Assembly (NCBI GenBank): GCA_934728585.1
Contig: CAKVDZ010000008.1
Span: 1-64,000, forward strand
Reading direction: 5' to 3'
Source of the DNA: an uncultured Candidatus Melainabacteria bacterium
GTDB taxonomy: Bacteria > Cyanobacteriota > Vampirovibrionia > Gastranaerophilales > Gastranaerophilaceae
DNA length: 64,000 bases
Shown: positions 25,550 to 33,741 of the stretch, in pieces
Position numbering within the stretch: position 1 is the first letter of the stretch
Layout: every line of letters starts with the position of its first letter
The notes under the pieces: model-generated
The model's database searches: none
What the model saw: the letters and a program-made list of their open reading frames with translations, nothing else
Told to the model about the DNA's origin: nothing
Program-made: the position numbers and the translations under genes

Positions 25550-25559
25550 TTTGTACAGG

Positions 25560-25655
25560 GAATCGAAAGGTTCAGACTTGTCAACTCAGTAGTTCTTTAA
25601 GTAGGACTCGACTAAAAGGTGAATAGTTAATAGTTTCACCCCTGAGAACAAGGCA
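25560..25655 (+). ncRNA. Structured leader between promoter and tRNA-Lys (possible three-way junction)
   Basis: A closing helix pairs CTTGT (25577-25581) with ACAAG (25648-25652) and CTCAG (25585-25589) with CTGAG (25642-25646), with an internal loop of CAA opposite A. It encloses one hairpin of AGTTC with GGACT (25591-25607) and another of GGTGAA with TTCACC (25618-25640). Together they form a compact junction in the primary transcript upstream of the tRNA. It could be only a processed leader, or a small RNA in its own right. It does not show the T-box signature. Confidence 0.4.
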
Positions 25656-25673
25656 AATTGAATTAAAAAGTGT

Positions 25674-25749
25674 GCGCTTGTAGCTTAGCAGGTAGAGCAC
25701 TCCCCTTTTAAGGGATAGGTCGCGCGTTCGAATCGCGCCAAGCGCACCA
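25674..25749 (+). tRNA. tRNA-Lys (anticodon UUU)
   Basis: The cloverleaf is complete. The acceptor GCGCTTG pairs with CAAGCGC, then comes discriminator A and an encoded CCA. The D arm is GCTT...GAGC. The anticodon loop is CTTTTAA with anticodon TTT. The T arm GCGCG-TTCGAAT-CGCGC is perfect. The outermost anticodon-stem pair is C-U. It is preceded by its own promoter and followed by a terminator. Confidence 0.95.
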
Positions 25750-25762
25750 CTTTTAAAAATAT

Positions 25763-25790
25763 AAAGGTCCGCGTCAGGGACCTTTTTTTT
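25763..25790 (+). terminator. Terminator of the tRNA-Lys transcript
   Basis: AAGGTCC-GCGTCAG-GGACCTT followed by six more T, starting 14 bases after the tRNA CCA end. Confidence 0.85.
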
Positions 25791-25890
25791 ATTGCAAATT
25801 TTTAAATTTACCTCTCGAAACATACATTTAAAACACGATAATATTTACAGATTATTCACAATTTTTTAAAAATAATATATAATGTTGATT

Positions 25891-26490
25891 ATGAAGAAGC
25901 TTTTTATATTATTATTTATATTTTTAGCTATCCCTTTAACTGCGAGTGCTAAAGTAATAAAAGTTCAAGCTATTACACCGTTTGACAGCAACAACCCACC
26001 ACACAATTTTAGCATACGTTTAAAAGACAATATTATAAATGAAGATGTATCTTTTTACAAAGGTATGGTTATGAGTGGATATATTTACCAAACAATTCCT
26101 CCAAAAAGACTAAAACAAGACGCTTCGTTTATTTTTATACCAACAAAATATGTTGATTTTCAAGGAAGTGTACATCCCTTAACAAATGTTGTTTGTAAAT
26201 ACACAACAAGATTTAAACCTAAAGAAGCAATAACAAATGCGCTATATGTATTTGGTACCGTACCAATTATGGCAGTAACAGCTGGATATTACGCAACAGA
26301 GGGTGCTATAAATAACAAACAACCAAACAAAAAAGACACACTAAAAGCTTCAGCAGAAAATGTTTATGAAAATTCTCCTCTATCATTAATCGAAAAAGGT
26401 GATTTTTTAAGAATCAAACAAAATCAGGATTTTTTACTTAATTTTGTAATAATTAAACAACAAAGCCGAATTATGAGTATAAAAAGGTAA
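25891..26490 (+). CDS. Exported protein, paralogue 1 of a tandem pair
   Basis: From ATG 25891 it is 199 residues. TATAAT at 25878-25883 overlaps the upstream ATG at 25882 and lies 7 bases before 25891, so 25891 is the likely start of a leaderless mRNA. A signal peptide ends near TASAKV. The mature part begins KVQAITPFDSNNPPHNF, has KRLKQDASFIFIP, a Pro-containing strand and KYTTRF, then a hydrophobic stretch and YYATEGAI. It ends in a beta-strand (NQDFLLNFVI). It aligns along its whole length with the next gene. Function unknown. Confidence 0.7.
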   Translation: MKKLFILLFIFLAIPLTASAKVIKVQAITPFDSNNPPHNFSIRLKDNIINEDVSFYKGMVMSGYIYQTIPPKRLKQDASFIFIPTKYVDFQGSVHPLTNVVCKYTTRFKPKEAITNALYVFGTVPIMAVTAGYYATEGAINNKQPNKKDTLKASAENVYENSPLSLIEKGDFLRIKQNQDFLLNFVIIKQQSRIMSIKR

Positions 26491-26497
26491 ATTAAAC

Positions 26498-27115
26498 ATG
26501 AAAAAATTTATTTTGACATTTCTTTTTATATTTATTTTTGCAAGTCCAACTTTTGCAAAAGCTACTCAGGTTGAGGCTATGAGTGAATACGATAGCGATA
26601 ATCCGCCGATTAATTTTGTATTTAAAGTTGTAGAATATAACGAAATTGAAAATTTCACATGCCTTTTTGATGGCGATATTATTGAATCAGAAGTTGTTAA
26701 AACAAAAGATAATCAACGTCTAAAACAAAATGCAACTTTTGCATTAAAAATAAATAGAATAATTCATAGAAATGGCGACATTTTAGAGCCTAATAATGTT
26801 TTTGCTAAGTACACAACGGCTCTTGATAAAATTGAAATTTCAAAAAATGTAGCGCTAAGTGTTGGAAATTATTTTGTAAAAGGTGTTTCTATTGGTTATC
26901 GCACAGTTGAGGGTGCTGTTAAAAATACAGAAGGCAATCGTTTTAAATCTAGCGGTGTTGCTTTCGTAAATTCTACTCCTCTTGGATATATTAACAAAGG
27001 TAACGAAATAAAATTAAAAGCTGGTGACAAATTTTTACTAAATATTGAGGCCATTGACATTTCAAACCCATCTATTATTGATGAATATAAGTATAATGTT
27101 ATCAAACCATATTAA
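26498..27115 (+). CDS. Exported protein, paralogue 2 of a tandem pair
   Basis: It has 205 residues, beginning MKKFILTFLFIFIFASPTFAK, a clear signal peptide cut after FAK. The mature part starts QVEAMSEYDSDNPPINFVFKV, like DSNNPPHNF in the upstream product. It shares RLKQNATFALKI, KYTT, YRTVEGAV, INKGNEIKL and DKFLLNIEAI. It starts 7 bases after the upstream gene ends, so both are one unit and probably a duplication. The KRL-centred module also recurs in the protein at 15441. Secreted or periplasmic beta-rich protein, function unknown. Confidence 0.7.
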   Translation: MKKFILTFLFIFIFASPTFAKATQVEAMSEYDSDNPPINFVFKVVEYNEIENFTCLFDGDIIESEVVKTKDNQRLKQNATFALKINRIIHRNGDILEPNNVFAKYTTALDKIEISKNVALSVGNYFVKGVSIGYRTVEGAVKNTEGNRFKSSGVAFVNSTPLGYINKGNEIKLKAGDKFLLNIEAIDISNPSIIDEYKYNVIKPY

Positions 27116-27182
27116 TACTCTTTTTAGATGATTTAAGTCATGAAAAACATGGCTAACATGCATGTCAGATGGGGGATACAGC

Positions 27183-27431
27183 ATGAAAGACATCGTAAAA
27201 AATTTAACAGACCAAATTGAATCTCTAAGTAGCGACGCTCATTTTTATGACATGCAAATTTTGTTTATAACTAATTTGCAAAAAACTTCACCTGAAGTTG
27301 AAAGAGAAATGGACGGAGAAACATTTGACTCAATTATTGAAGAAGATAAAAAAATGAAAGAAAAAGTTCTTCAACAAATTGCATCATTGAATGTTCAACT
27401 TAAATCTTTAACAAACGAAAAAGCGTCTTAG
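27183..27431 (+). CDS. Small coiled protein of unknown function
   Basis: It has 82 residues from ATG 27183, which is preceded by GGGGGATACAGC, a good ribosome site. An earlier ATG at 27162 has no such site. The sequence is highly charged and helical: MKDIVKNLTDQIESLSSDAHF, then a middle with SPEVEREMDGE and a C-terminal heptad-like VLQQIASLNVQLKSLTNEK. It is probably a short coiled coil. There are no Cys and no membrane segment. Its end overlaps the end of the convergent miaA by 4 bases. Confidence 0.6.
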   Translation: MKDIVKNLTDQIESLSSDAHFYDMQILFITNLQKTSPEVEREMDGETFDSIIEEDKKMKEKVLQQIASLNVQLKSLTNEKAS

Positions 27432-28276
27432 TCTATGCCTAGCGCTTTATTTCGTCTAAACCAAGTTAATTGACGTTTTGCATAATTACGAGAGTGTTGT
27501 TTAATCAATTCAACAGCTCTTTCTAAAGAAATTTCACCGTCAATATATTGTAAAATTTCTTGGTAACCTATTGTTTTTACAAAATTTGGAATTCTACCGT
27601 GTTTTGCCAGCAAAGATTTTGTTTCCTCGAACAAACCTAATTCCATCATCTTATCTACACGTTCATTTACCCTTTTATAAATTTCCTCTCGTGGCATATT
27701 AATCCCTATCCACTCAACATCGTAAGGCTTTTCCTTTTGTTTTTCAATTTCTGATAAAGGTTGATTTAAACCTCTGCAAATCTCAATTGCGCGAATAATT
27801 TTTCTTTTTTCAGGGACATCAAATCCATCAAGAGTTTTTTGATCTAGTTTTGCAAGAATTTCAACAAGTTCTTCTAATGTTTTTTCATTTAATTCTTTTC
27901 TTAATTCAACATTTGGTGAAACTCTAGGTAAATCATAACCCTCTAAAAGTAATCTGAAATATAGTCCTGTACCACCAACAATTATTGGAGTTTTACCTTT
28001 AGATAAAATTTCTTCAATAGCTTTTGTTGCATCATCAACGTATAAACCTGCTGTATAATCAACTTCAGGTTCAACAACATCAATTAGGTAATGTTTAATG
28101 CCCTCACGTTCTTCAATCGTAGGCTTGGCAACAGCAATTTCAAATCCTTTATACACAAGTCTTGAATCTGCCGAAACAATTTCACCATTAAGTTTATGCG
28201 CTAACTCAACAGCAAGTTTACTCTTGCCCGTTGCTGTCGGCGATGCTATTGCTATTACCTTTGATTTTTTCTTCAT
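27428..28276 (-). CDS. miaA: tRNA dimethylallyltransferase
   Basis: This enzyme adds dimethylallyl to A37 of tRNAs reading UNN codons. I choose ATG 28276 (MKKKSKVIAIASPTATGKS), giving 282 residues. Motifs are the P-loop SPTATGKS, GEIVSADSRLVYKGFEIAVAKP (the catalytic Asp region), VGGTGLYFRLLLEGY, TIGYQEI and the C-terminal RNYAKRQLTWFRR. The wording of the first block departs slightly from the usual DSRQVY. Its 5' end overlaps the 3' end of the membrane-protein gene by 59 bases, so it is translated from within that gene. Confidence 0.93.
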   Translation of the reverse strand: MKKKSKVIAIASPTATGKSKLAVELAHKLNGEIVSADSRLVYKGFEIAVAKPTIEEREGIKHYLIDVVEPEVDYTAGLYVDDATKAIEEILSKGKTPIIVGGTGLYFRLLLEGYDLPRVSPNVELRKELNEKTLEELVEILAKLDQKTLDGFDVPEKRKIIRAIEICRGLNQPLSEIEKQKEKPYDVEWIGINMPREEIYKRVNERVDKMMELGLFEETKSLLAKHGRIPNFVKTIGYQEILQYIDGEISLERAVELIKQHSRNYAKRQLTWFRRNKALGID

Positions 28277-29066
28277 AATATAAAAATAATAATACAAATA
28301 TATAAACGATAAAATAGAAATATATCAATGTCATAACGAAATAAGAAATTGGATTAAACATTGAAATATAGTTCAAAATCATCATTATAACGTTTAAAAC
28401 AGAAATAACGATAAATAACAAGATGCTTTGCGGACGCTGAAATATTCTTTTAACAGAATAAAACAAGGCTTTTATTGGATTTTTTGTTGAATATAACAAC
28501 TCTACAGGCCAAAACATTGTAAACAAAGAAAAAATTTGTAATGAAAACATTATTAAAAAGTACCAATAATTTAATTTTAAAACTTGAGTTTTAGTCATAG
28601 AATCAATCAAAGCCTGCATTGCAACAGGAGCCTCTGTTGCTGATATAAATTGAGAAGATGTCACTCCTATACTGCCTATCAAATTTAATCCAATATAATA
28701 AACTGATACCAAAACAATATCACCAAATATTAAAAATGCTATAGAAAGACCAATATAAGGTCCCATATAATCAGCAATACCTACTGGAAACTCATTGATA
28801 AGCTTAAATGTTTCGTTTTCTCGATGCAAAACTTTGTTTTTAAAATTATAAATGGCAGTTTTAATCATATAAAACCAACCAGACATAAATGCGCTAATCA
28901 TTAAAAGTAAAGTCAAAAAGAATAAAAGTGCAGATGGCAAAACTTTAACAGCGTCCTTTGCAACAATTAAATAAATATTAATAAGTAAAAGAAACACCAA
29001 AAGCGGAGTAGCCAAGACAATATTTTCGCTTGAAACTTTAAATGCATCTTTAAACACTTTTATCAT
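28218..29066 (-). CDS. Multi-pass membrane protein of unknown function
   Basis: It has 282 residues with about six hydrophobic helices (near residues 17-35, 42-66, 100-130, 165-190, 210-235 and 238-265). Loops are basic, including SVKRIFQRPQS between helices four and five. The C-terminus KGNSNSIADSNGQE is encoded over the start of miaA. The helix arrangement and the FWPVELLYSTKNPIKALFYSVKRIF segment recall glycerophosphoryl-diester-phosphodiesterase-like membrane-domain or DUF975-type proteins, but I am not confident. It lies in the sigma-gcvPB-HgdB-miaA operon. Confidence 0.6.
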   Translation of the reverse strand: MIKVFKDAFKVSSENIVLATPLLVFLLLINIYLIVAKDAVKVLPSALLFFLTLLLMISAFMSGWFYMIKTAIYNFKNKVLHRENETFKLINEFPVGIADYMGPYIGLSIAFLIFGDIVLVSVYYIGLNLIGSIGVTSSQFISATEAPVAMQALIDSMTKTQVLKLNYWYFLIMFSLQIFSLFTMFWPVELLYSTKNPIKALFYSVKRIFQRPQSILLFIVISVLNVIMMILNYISMFNPISYFVMTLIYFYFIVYIFVLLFLYYEEKIKGNSNSIADSNGQE

Positions 29067-29077
29067 AAAAACCTCGC

Positions 29078-30220
29078 TTATACAGTTTGTTTTTCTTTTC
29101 TTTCCTCAATCGAATTTTTTCTTTTTTTACGACGCATTAAGTCAACAAAAGCTTCAAGTCTTGTGATATAACCAGCTTTTCCTGATTGTTCGTCCATTAC
29201 AAGAGTTAATATTGGAATATTGTGTTCTTCTCTCATTGCTGGGAAAATATTTTGCGACATGATTTCTGGCATACAAGTAAATGGGCTGATGTGAATAATA
29301 CCATCTTTCTTATTAACATCAGCATAAGCAACGTCAGATACACATTCTAAAGAGTCACCACCGATATCTCTATTAAGATAAGGCTTTGCCATTCTTTCAG
29401 CTCTTTGCAAGTGAGTTTCTTTACCTCTAAAGATTTTTGGAATAATTGCATCTTTTAAGAAACTACTTACTGTCAAGCTACGTCTTGTTTGTACACCCAT
29501 TTTTCCTAACTCTCTTTCGATATATTGGTTAGAGAAAGGATCACCAACCAAGTAAATTTCACCTGTAATATCTACATGCAAAACTTCTCTATTTTTATCA
29601 ATTTTAGTTTTTGCCATTTCAGCTTTAACTTGTTTTTTTACTTTTCTCAATTCGCCAAGCGTACTAATTTTTTTGTACATTTCCAAGCATTTATTGTAAT
29701 GTTTTTCAGCTTCACCCTGATTGATTTCACGAGCTCTGTAATAAGCCAACATTGTTTCTAAATCATCAAGAGCAAAAACCATTTTTATCATCATGAAAAT
29801 AGCACCAACTGTTGCGAAGAAATCATCTTTGCCAATTAATTCGTGGAAAAAGTTAAACAAACCTTTAATTCCATCGTATAATGATAGTTCAATGTAATTT
29901 GCTTCGTATCCTAAATCAGCCAATGCACTTTGAATATTGATACCGTATACGCCTAATCTACAGCAACCTGGAGATGTTAGCATAGCAACGTAATCAGTAC
30001 CGCCCTCAATTGCTTCTATAAAGTTACCTAAGATTAATTTATAAGGTAAACAAACAGATTCAGGAGCATTTTTTACACCTAAAGATAACGTTCTTTTGTT
30101 TGTATAAGGTGGAACATAAGCTTCAACACCAAATCTTCTCAAGGCAGCAGACCAAGCTACTGAAATTGTTCCCATGTGAGGAAATGCTACTTTAATTTTT
30201 TTCTTATTTTTTTCTTTCAT
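29078..30220 (-). CDS. HgdB/COG3581-like acyl-CoA dehydratase-related protein
   Basis: The protein has 380 residues. It begins KIKVAFPHMGTISVAWSAALRRFGVEAYVPP, then SVCLPYKLILGNFIEAIEGGTDYVAMLTSPGCCRLGVYG. A late segment reads IIHISPFTCMPEIMSQNIFPAMREEHNIPILTLVMDEQSGKAGYITRLEAFVDLM. These are the conserved Cys-rich features of the 2-hydroxyglutaryl-CoA dehydratase D-component-like family found beside CoA-substrate activases. Cys of SVCLPY, PGCCRLG and FTCMPE may ligate an iron-sulfur cluster. No activase gene adjoins it. The start is one base after the gcvPB stop. The actual reaction is unknown. Confidence 0.7.
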   Translation of the reverse strand: MKEKNKKKIKVAFPHMGTISVAWSAALRRFGVEAYVPPYTNKRTLSLGVKNAPESVCLPYKLILGNFIEAIEGGTDYVAMLTSPGCCRLGVYGINIQSALADLGYEANYIELSLYDGIKGLFNFFHELIGKDDFFATVGAIFMMIKMVFALDDLETMLAYYRAREINQGEAEKHYNKCLEMYKKISTLGELRKVKKQVKAEMAKTKIDKNREVLHVDITGEIYLVGDPFSNQYIERELGKMGVQTRRSLTVSSFLKDAIIPKIFRGKETHLQRAERMAKPYLNRDIGGDSLECVSDVAYADVNKKDGIIHISPFTCMPEIMSQNIFPAMREEHNIPILTLVMDEQSGKAGYITRLEAFVDLMRRKKRKNSIEERKEKQTV

Positions 30221-30221
30221 A

Positions 30222-31649
30222 CTAGTTTTCCATTCTATAATTCAAATCTGGTTTTCTTGCGGCAAGGGTTTCATCAATTTTCTTAACGGGTGTGCTATTT
30301 GGCGCACTTAAAATAATTTCTGGATTTTCTTGCACTTCTTTTGCAATTTTTAGCATTACGCTAATAAATTCATCTAGTCTTTCTTTTCCCTCAGATTCAG
30401 TAGGTTCAATCATCATAGCTTCATGAACAATTAGAGGGAAATAAATTGTTGGTGGGTGAATATCACTATCCATAAGACGTTTAGCCATATTCAAGGTAGA
30501 AATACCTTTTTCTTTTTGTAAATCACCTGATAAAACAAACTCATGCATACAAGGTTCATCATAAGGTATTTTAAAATCTTTTTTTAGATGTTCTTTTATG
30601 TAATTAGCGTTCAACACAGCATCTGTGCTAACTTGTTTCAAATCTTTACCCATCATCAAAATGTACGAATATGCTCTAACAAGTACACCGAAATTACCAA
30701 AATAACCTTTAACATTGCCGATTGAATGTGCTAAATTATAATTTCTAGAATATTTTTTACCATCATATTCTATAACTGGCACAGGCAAAAAGTCTTTTAA
30801 CTTTTCAACAACACCAACAGGACCAGCCCCTGGGCCACCACCACCGTGAGGAGTTGAGAAAGTTTTGTGTAAATTCAAATGTACAATATCAAAGCCCATT
30901 AGTTTTGGATTTGTATAACCCATAATAGCGTTAAAGTTTGCGCCATCATAATATAATAATGAACCGTTCTCGTGCATTATTTTTGAAATTTCTAATACAT
31001 TTTCTTCAAAAATACCCAAGGTATTAGGATTTGTCATCATAATCGCAGCAACGTCTTTATCTAACAAGGCTTTCAAAGCTTCAATATCAACTTGACCTTT
31101 TTCGTTAGATTTAACTTCTACAATGTCAAATCCAGCCATTTTAGCACTTGCAGGGTTTGTACCATGTGCAGAATCTGGAATAATAACTTTTTTTCTATCC
31201 TCGCCAATTGATTCAAAGTATTTTTTTACAATCATCATTCCTGTAAATTCACCGTGAGCACCAGCTGCTGGTTGTAAAGTTACAGCGTCCATACCTGTTA
31301 CAACTTTCAAAGCTTCTTGAAGTTTATACATCAACTCTAAAGCCCCTTGAACATCTTCATCTTTTAAGGCTGGGTGCAAATTTAAAAAACCTTCTAAATT
31401 TGCCAACATTTCGTTAACTTTTGGATTGTATTTCATTGTACAAGAACCCAATGGATAAAAACCTTTTTCTATGCAAAAGTTCTTGTCAGAAAGTTGTTTA
31501 TAATGACGCAAGACTTCTAATTCGCTTGTTTGTGGCAAACCTAAAGAACCTTTTCTTAAAAATTTTTCATCAATAAAATCAACTTTTTCTTCTCCATTAA
31601 AAAAGTTAATCCCATTGATATTATTACTTTTTTCAAATATATTTTTCAA
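30222..31649 (-). CDS. gcvPB: Glycine dehydrogenase (decarboxylating) subunit 2
   Basis: This is the PLP subunit of the split P-protein of the glycine cleavage system. It has 475 residues as expected. Motifs are GSCTMKYNPKVNE, TLQPAAGAHGEFTGMM, DSAHGTNPASAKMAGF, and the PLP-lysine block NLHKTFSTPHGGGGPGAGP (Lys near residue 263). The N-terminal subunit gcvPA and the H and T proteins are not in the window. It follows the sigma-like factor by two bases and precedes the HgdB-like gene by one, so it is firmly in this operon. Confidence 0.93.
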   Translation of the reverse strand: MKNIFEKSNNINGINFFNGEEKVDFIDEKFLRKGSLGLPQTSELEVLRHYKQLSDKNFCIEKGFYPLGSCTMKYNPKVNEMLANLEGFLNLHPALKDEDVQGALELMYKLQEALKVVTGMDAVTLQPAAGAHGEFTGMMIVKKYFESIGEDRKKVIIPDSAHGTNPASAKMAGFDIVEVKSNEKGQVDIEALKALLDKDVAAIMMTNPNTLGIFEENVLEISKIMHENGSLLYYDGANFNAIMGYTNPKLMGFDIVHLNLHKTFSTPHGGGGPGAGPVGVVEKLKDFLPVPVIEYDGKKYSRNYNLAHSIGNVKGYFGNFGVLVRAYSYILMMGKDLKQVSTDAVLNANYIKEHLKKDFKIPYDEPCMHEFVLSGDLQKEKGISTLNMAKRLMDSDIHPPTIYFPLIVHEAMMIEPTESEGKERLDEFISVMLKIAKEVQENPEIILSAPNSTPVKKIDETLAARKPDLNYRMEN

Positions 31650-31651
31650 AA

Positions 31652-32275
31652 TTAAATCATCTCCTGCTTTGCTAATTCTTTTTTTATTCTATTCAACCCA
31701 GATTGAATAATTCTTGAAATTCTAGATGGCGAAATTTGATATTCTTCAGACATTTCGCGCAATTTTTTATCTTTAAAAAATTTTTGTTCAATAAATTCTT
31801 TTTCGCGTTCAGGTAGAGTTTCCATTAAAGCTTCGACTTTAGATTTAAGTTGAGTAAACATCAACATTTCCTCAGGGCTTCTGTCTGTTGAACGGATAAT
31901 TGTAGGATTTTCAGCATCTGCCATTTCATCAACCGACAAAATAGTCTTATACATAGCCTCTCTAACACCATCTGTATCTTCCATAATGTCGCGTTTTTGC
32001 TTCATTGAATACCATTTATAACGACGTCTAACTTCATTTCTTATAGACCATTTTATAGCGGTTGATAGATAAGATTGATTGTACGAGTCAGGTGATTTAT
32101 GTTTAAAAAGAATATACAATGTTTGGGTGCCAATGTTAACCATTTCTAAGTAGTCCAAAAGATGCGAAGTCGATGCCATCTTTGAAGCTTCAACTTTACA
32201 AACTGTTTCGATTAGATTTTGATAGTCTTTTAGATTAACATTCTGTACTGGCGGCATGCCACTCACCTTAATCAC
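31652..32275 (-). CDS. Sigma-70-family RNA polymerase sigma factor (short)
   Basis: The protein has 207 residues. A region-2-like stretch contains SYLSTAIKWSIRNEVRRRYKWYS. The C-terminal region-4 helix-turn-helix reads LPEREKEFIEQKFFKDKKLREMSEEYQISPSRISRIIQSGLNRIKKEL. It has no region 1.1 and is shorter than the RpoD-type factor at 62.8 kb, so it is an alternative factor. Its regulon and trigger are unknown. It heads a five-gene operon with gcvPB, the HgdB-like gene, a membrane protein and miaA. Confidence 0.8.
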   Translation of the reverse strand: MIKVSGMPPVQNVNLKDYQNLIETVCKVEASKMASTSHLLDYLEMVNIGTQTLYILFKHKSPDSYNQSYLSTAIKWSIRNEVRRRYKWYSMKQKRDIMEDTDGVREAMYKTILSVDEMADAENPTIIRSTDRSPEEMLMFTQLKSKVEALMETLPEREKEFIEQKFFKDKKLREMSEEYQISPSRISRIIQSGLNRIKKELAKQEMI

Positions 32276-32350
32276 ACAATATCCTTAACTTAATTATACC
32301 AAACAATAATATTTTTAGTTTAATTTGTTAAATAATGCTTACAATTACAA

Positions 32351-32384
32351 AAAAGAGCACAAAACGTACGTTTTGTGCTCTTTT
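32351..32384. terminator. Terminator of rpsT
   Basis: AAAAGAGCACAAAACGTA and its exact complement form a perfect 34-base palindrome. On the minus strand it is followed by a T-run, just past the rpsT stop. Confidence 0.85.
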
Positions 32385-32405
32385 AAATTTTTGAGAAAAA
32401 TCAAA

Positions 32406-32675
32406 TTATTCAGCCATTAATTTTTTAGCTGCTAAAGTTAATCTTGATTTTTTTCTAGAAGCTGTATTTTTGTGTAAAATACCTTTTGAAACAGCTTTAT
32501 CACAAAGTTGGTATGCTTTTGATAAAGCGCCTTTTAATGCTTCTTCGTCTTTGGCTTTTGCTAATTCAAGAACTTTTTTCAAAGCTGTTTTGATTGAAGT
32601 TTTGAAAGCTACGTTTTTTTCGTGATTTCTTTCTGCAATCAATACTCTTTTCTTAGCCGATTTAATATTTGCCAT
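32406..32675 (-). CDS. rpsT: 30S ribosomal protein S20
   Basis: It has 89 residues, starting MANIKSAKKRVLIAERNHEKN and with the Ala/Lys-rich helices NTASRKKSRLTLAAKKL at the end. It binds 16S rRNA in the small subunit. Family length and composition are exact. An AGAAAGAAGGA ribosome site precedes it. The leader carries an imperfect hairpin at 32730-32760, which may be regulatory. Single gene with its own terminator. Confidence 0.97.
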   Translation of the reverse strand: MANIKSAKKRVLIAERNHEKNVAFKTSIKTALKKVLELAKAKDEEALKGALSKAYQLCDKAVSKGILHKNTASRKKSRLTLAAKKLMAE

Positions 32676-32729
32676 TTTGTCCTTCTTTCTTTTACTGAGA
32701 GCAAATAAAAAGTTAATGACTCTTTTTAC

Positions 32730-32760
32730 TAACTCCTATAACTCTGAGGATAGTGAGTTA
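32730..32760. promoter_or_regulatory. Leader hairpin upstream of rpsT
   Basis: TAACTCCTAT pairs with ATAGTGAGTTA (10 pairs with one bulged T) around a loop AACTCTGAGG. It lies about 55 bases before the S20 start codon and could be an autoregulatory site or part of the promoter region. Confidence 0.3.
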
Positions 32761-32853
32761 CACAAATTGTAGAATAAATAAAAATCTATGTCAACAATTT
32801 GTAACTATCAAGTTATTAATTAAGGTTATATTAACAAAGGAACAATCCCCTTA

Positions 32854-33591
32854 TTATTTGCAAGTTGGAGTAGCCCAAGATAGTTCTGTACCATTAGAAC
32901 ATTTTCCACCATTTGCTTTTAAATATTCCATATTTTCGTTTTCAATAACCCAACCAGCACAACTAAATCCAGTGCTAAAGCAGGTAGTAGCTAAAGAATC
33001 ACCATCGGTAGTGTTTTGACCACCTGCAGGATAAATACCAGATTTTGTTATTAAAAACTCAAACGTATCATTCCCATATTCATTTACCCCTTTTGCTCCA
33101 TCAAGATCTACTTGAATTGAACCACAAGTATTGAGAGTTGGATTAATATCATCAGAACTAAAATCAAGTGAACAATCATTACTAATAATAGAAAAACCAA
33201 TTGCAGCACCATCAGCTAATAAATAAGCTTTAGCGTAACCAGGTACAGTATTTCCATCTCCAGCTTTATAAACTTCTGAAGCAAAACAGCCAGCATTTCC
33301 AACTTCACAAGTTTTAGATATTTTTAGAAATTCACCCATACGATTTGCAGCGATAACACCAGCATCATCGTCTGCAGATAAATTAGTAAACCATCTTGAT
33401 ATAGGTCCGTAAGTAGCAACCGCTCTTCCAAAAGCATCTTCTAAAACAGCATATTCTTTTTTTAATTTTGCGACTTTTTCTCTATCACCTGTTGATTGAT
33501 TCAAATTTGGGATAGTTAACGCTGCGACAACACCGATAATACCCATTACTATTAATGTTTCTGCCAATGTAAATGCTAATATTTTTCTCAT
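32854..33591 (-). CDS. Type IV prepilin-like protein
   Basis: The protein has 245 residues. The short class-III leader MRKILA is cut before FTLAETLIVMGIIGVVAALTIPNLNQ, with the +5 Glu. The conserved STGDREKVAKLKKEYAVLEDAFGRAVATYGPISRWF and the Cys-bearing tail CAGWVIENENMEYLKANGG match the paralogue at 21.5 kb. Such single pseudopilin-like proteins are usually many per genome in this kind of organism. Whether it builds a pilus, a secretion pseudopilus or a surface adhesin is unknown. An AGGAG site is 4 bases upstream. Confidence 0.9.
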   Translation of the reverse strand: MRKILAFTLAETLIVMGIIGVVAALTIPNLNQSTGDREKVAKLKKEYAVLEDAFGRAVATYGPISRWFTNLSADDDAGVIAANRMGEFLKISKTCEVGNAGCFASEVYKAGDGNTVPGYAKAYLLADGAAIGFSIISNDCSLDFSSDDINPTLNTCGSIQVDLDGAKGVNEYGNDTFEFLITKSGIYPAGGQNTTDGDSLATTCFSTGFSCAGWVIENENMEYLKANGGKCSNGTELSWATPTCK

Positions 33592-33741
33592 ATAACTCCT
33601 TACATAAAAAATAATAATTGAATAATAACATTTTAAATAAACTTTTGCAAGAAAATATTGACTTATAAAAAAACATCATTAAATAAATTACATCTACATA
33701 AATAAATCTACAAATTCTACAAAAATGCAATCGAGGTAATT

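Noticed and set aside
25581..25823. Minus-strand open frame across the tRNA-Lys region
   Set aside because: It covers a clear tRNA and its terminator on the other strand, has no ribosome site, and its wording follows the tRNA sequence.
32753..33019. Plus-strand open frame of 88 codons opposite the prepilin 3' end
   Set aside because: It is antisense to a well-supported prepilin gene and shows no protein-family features.
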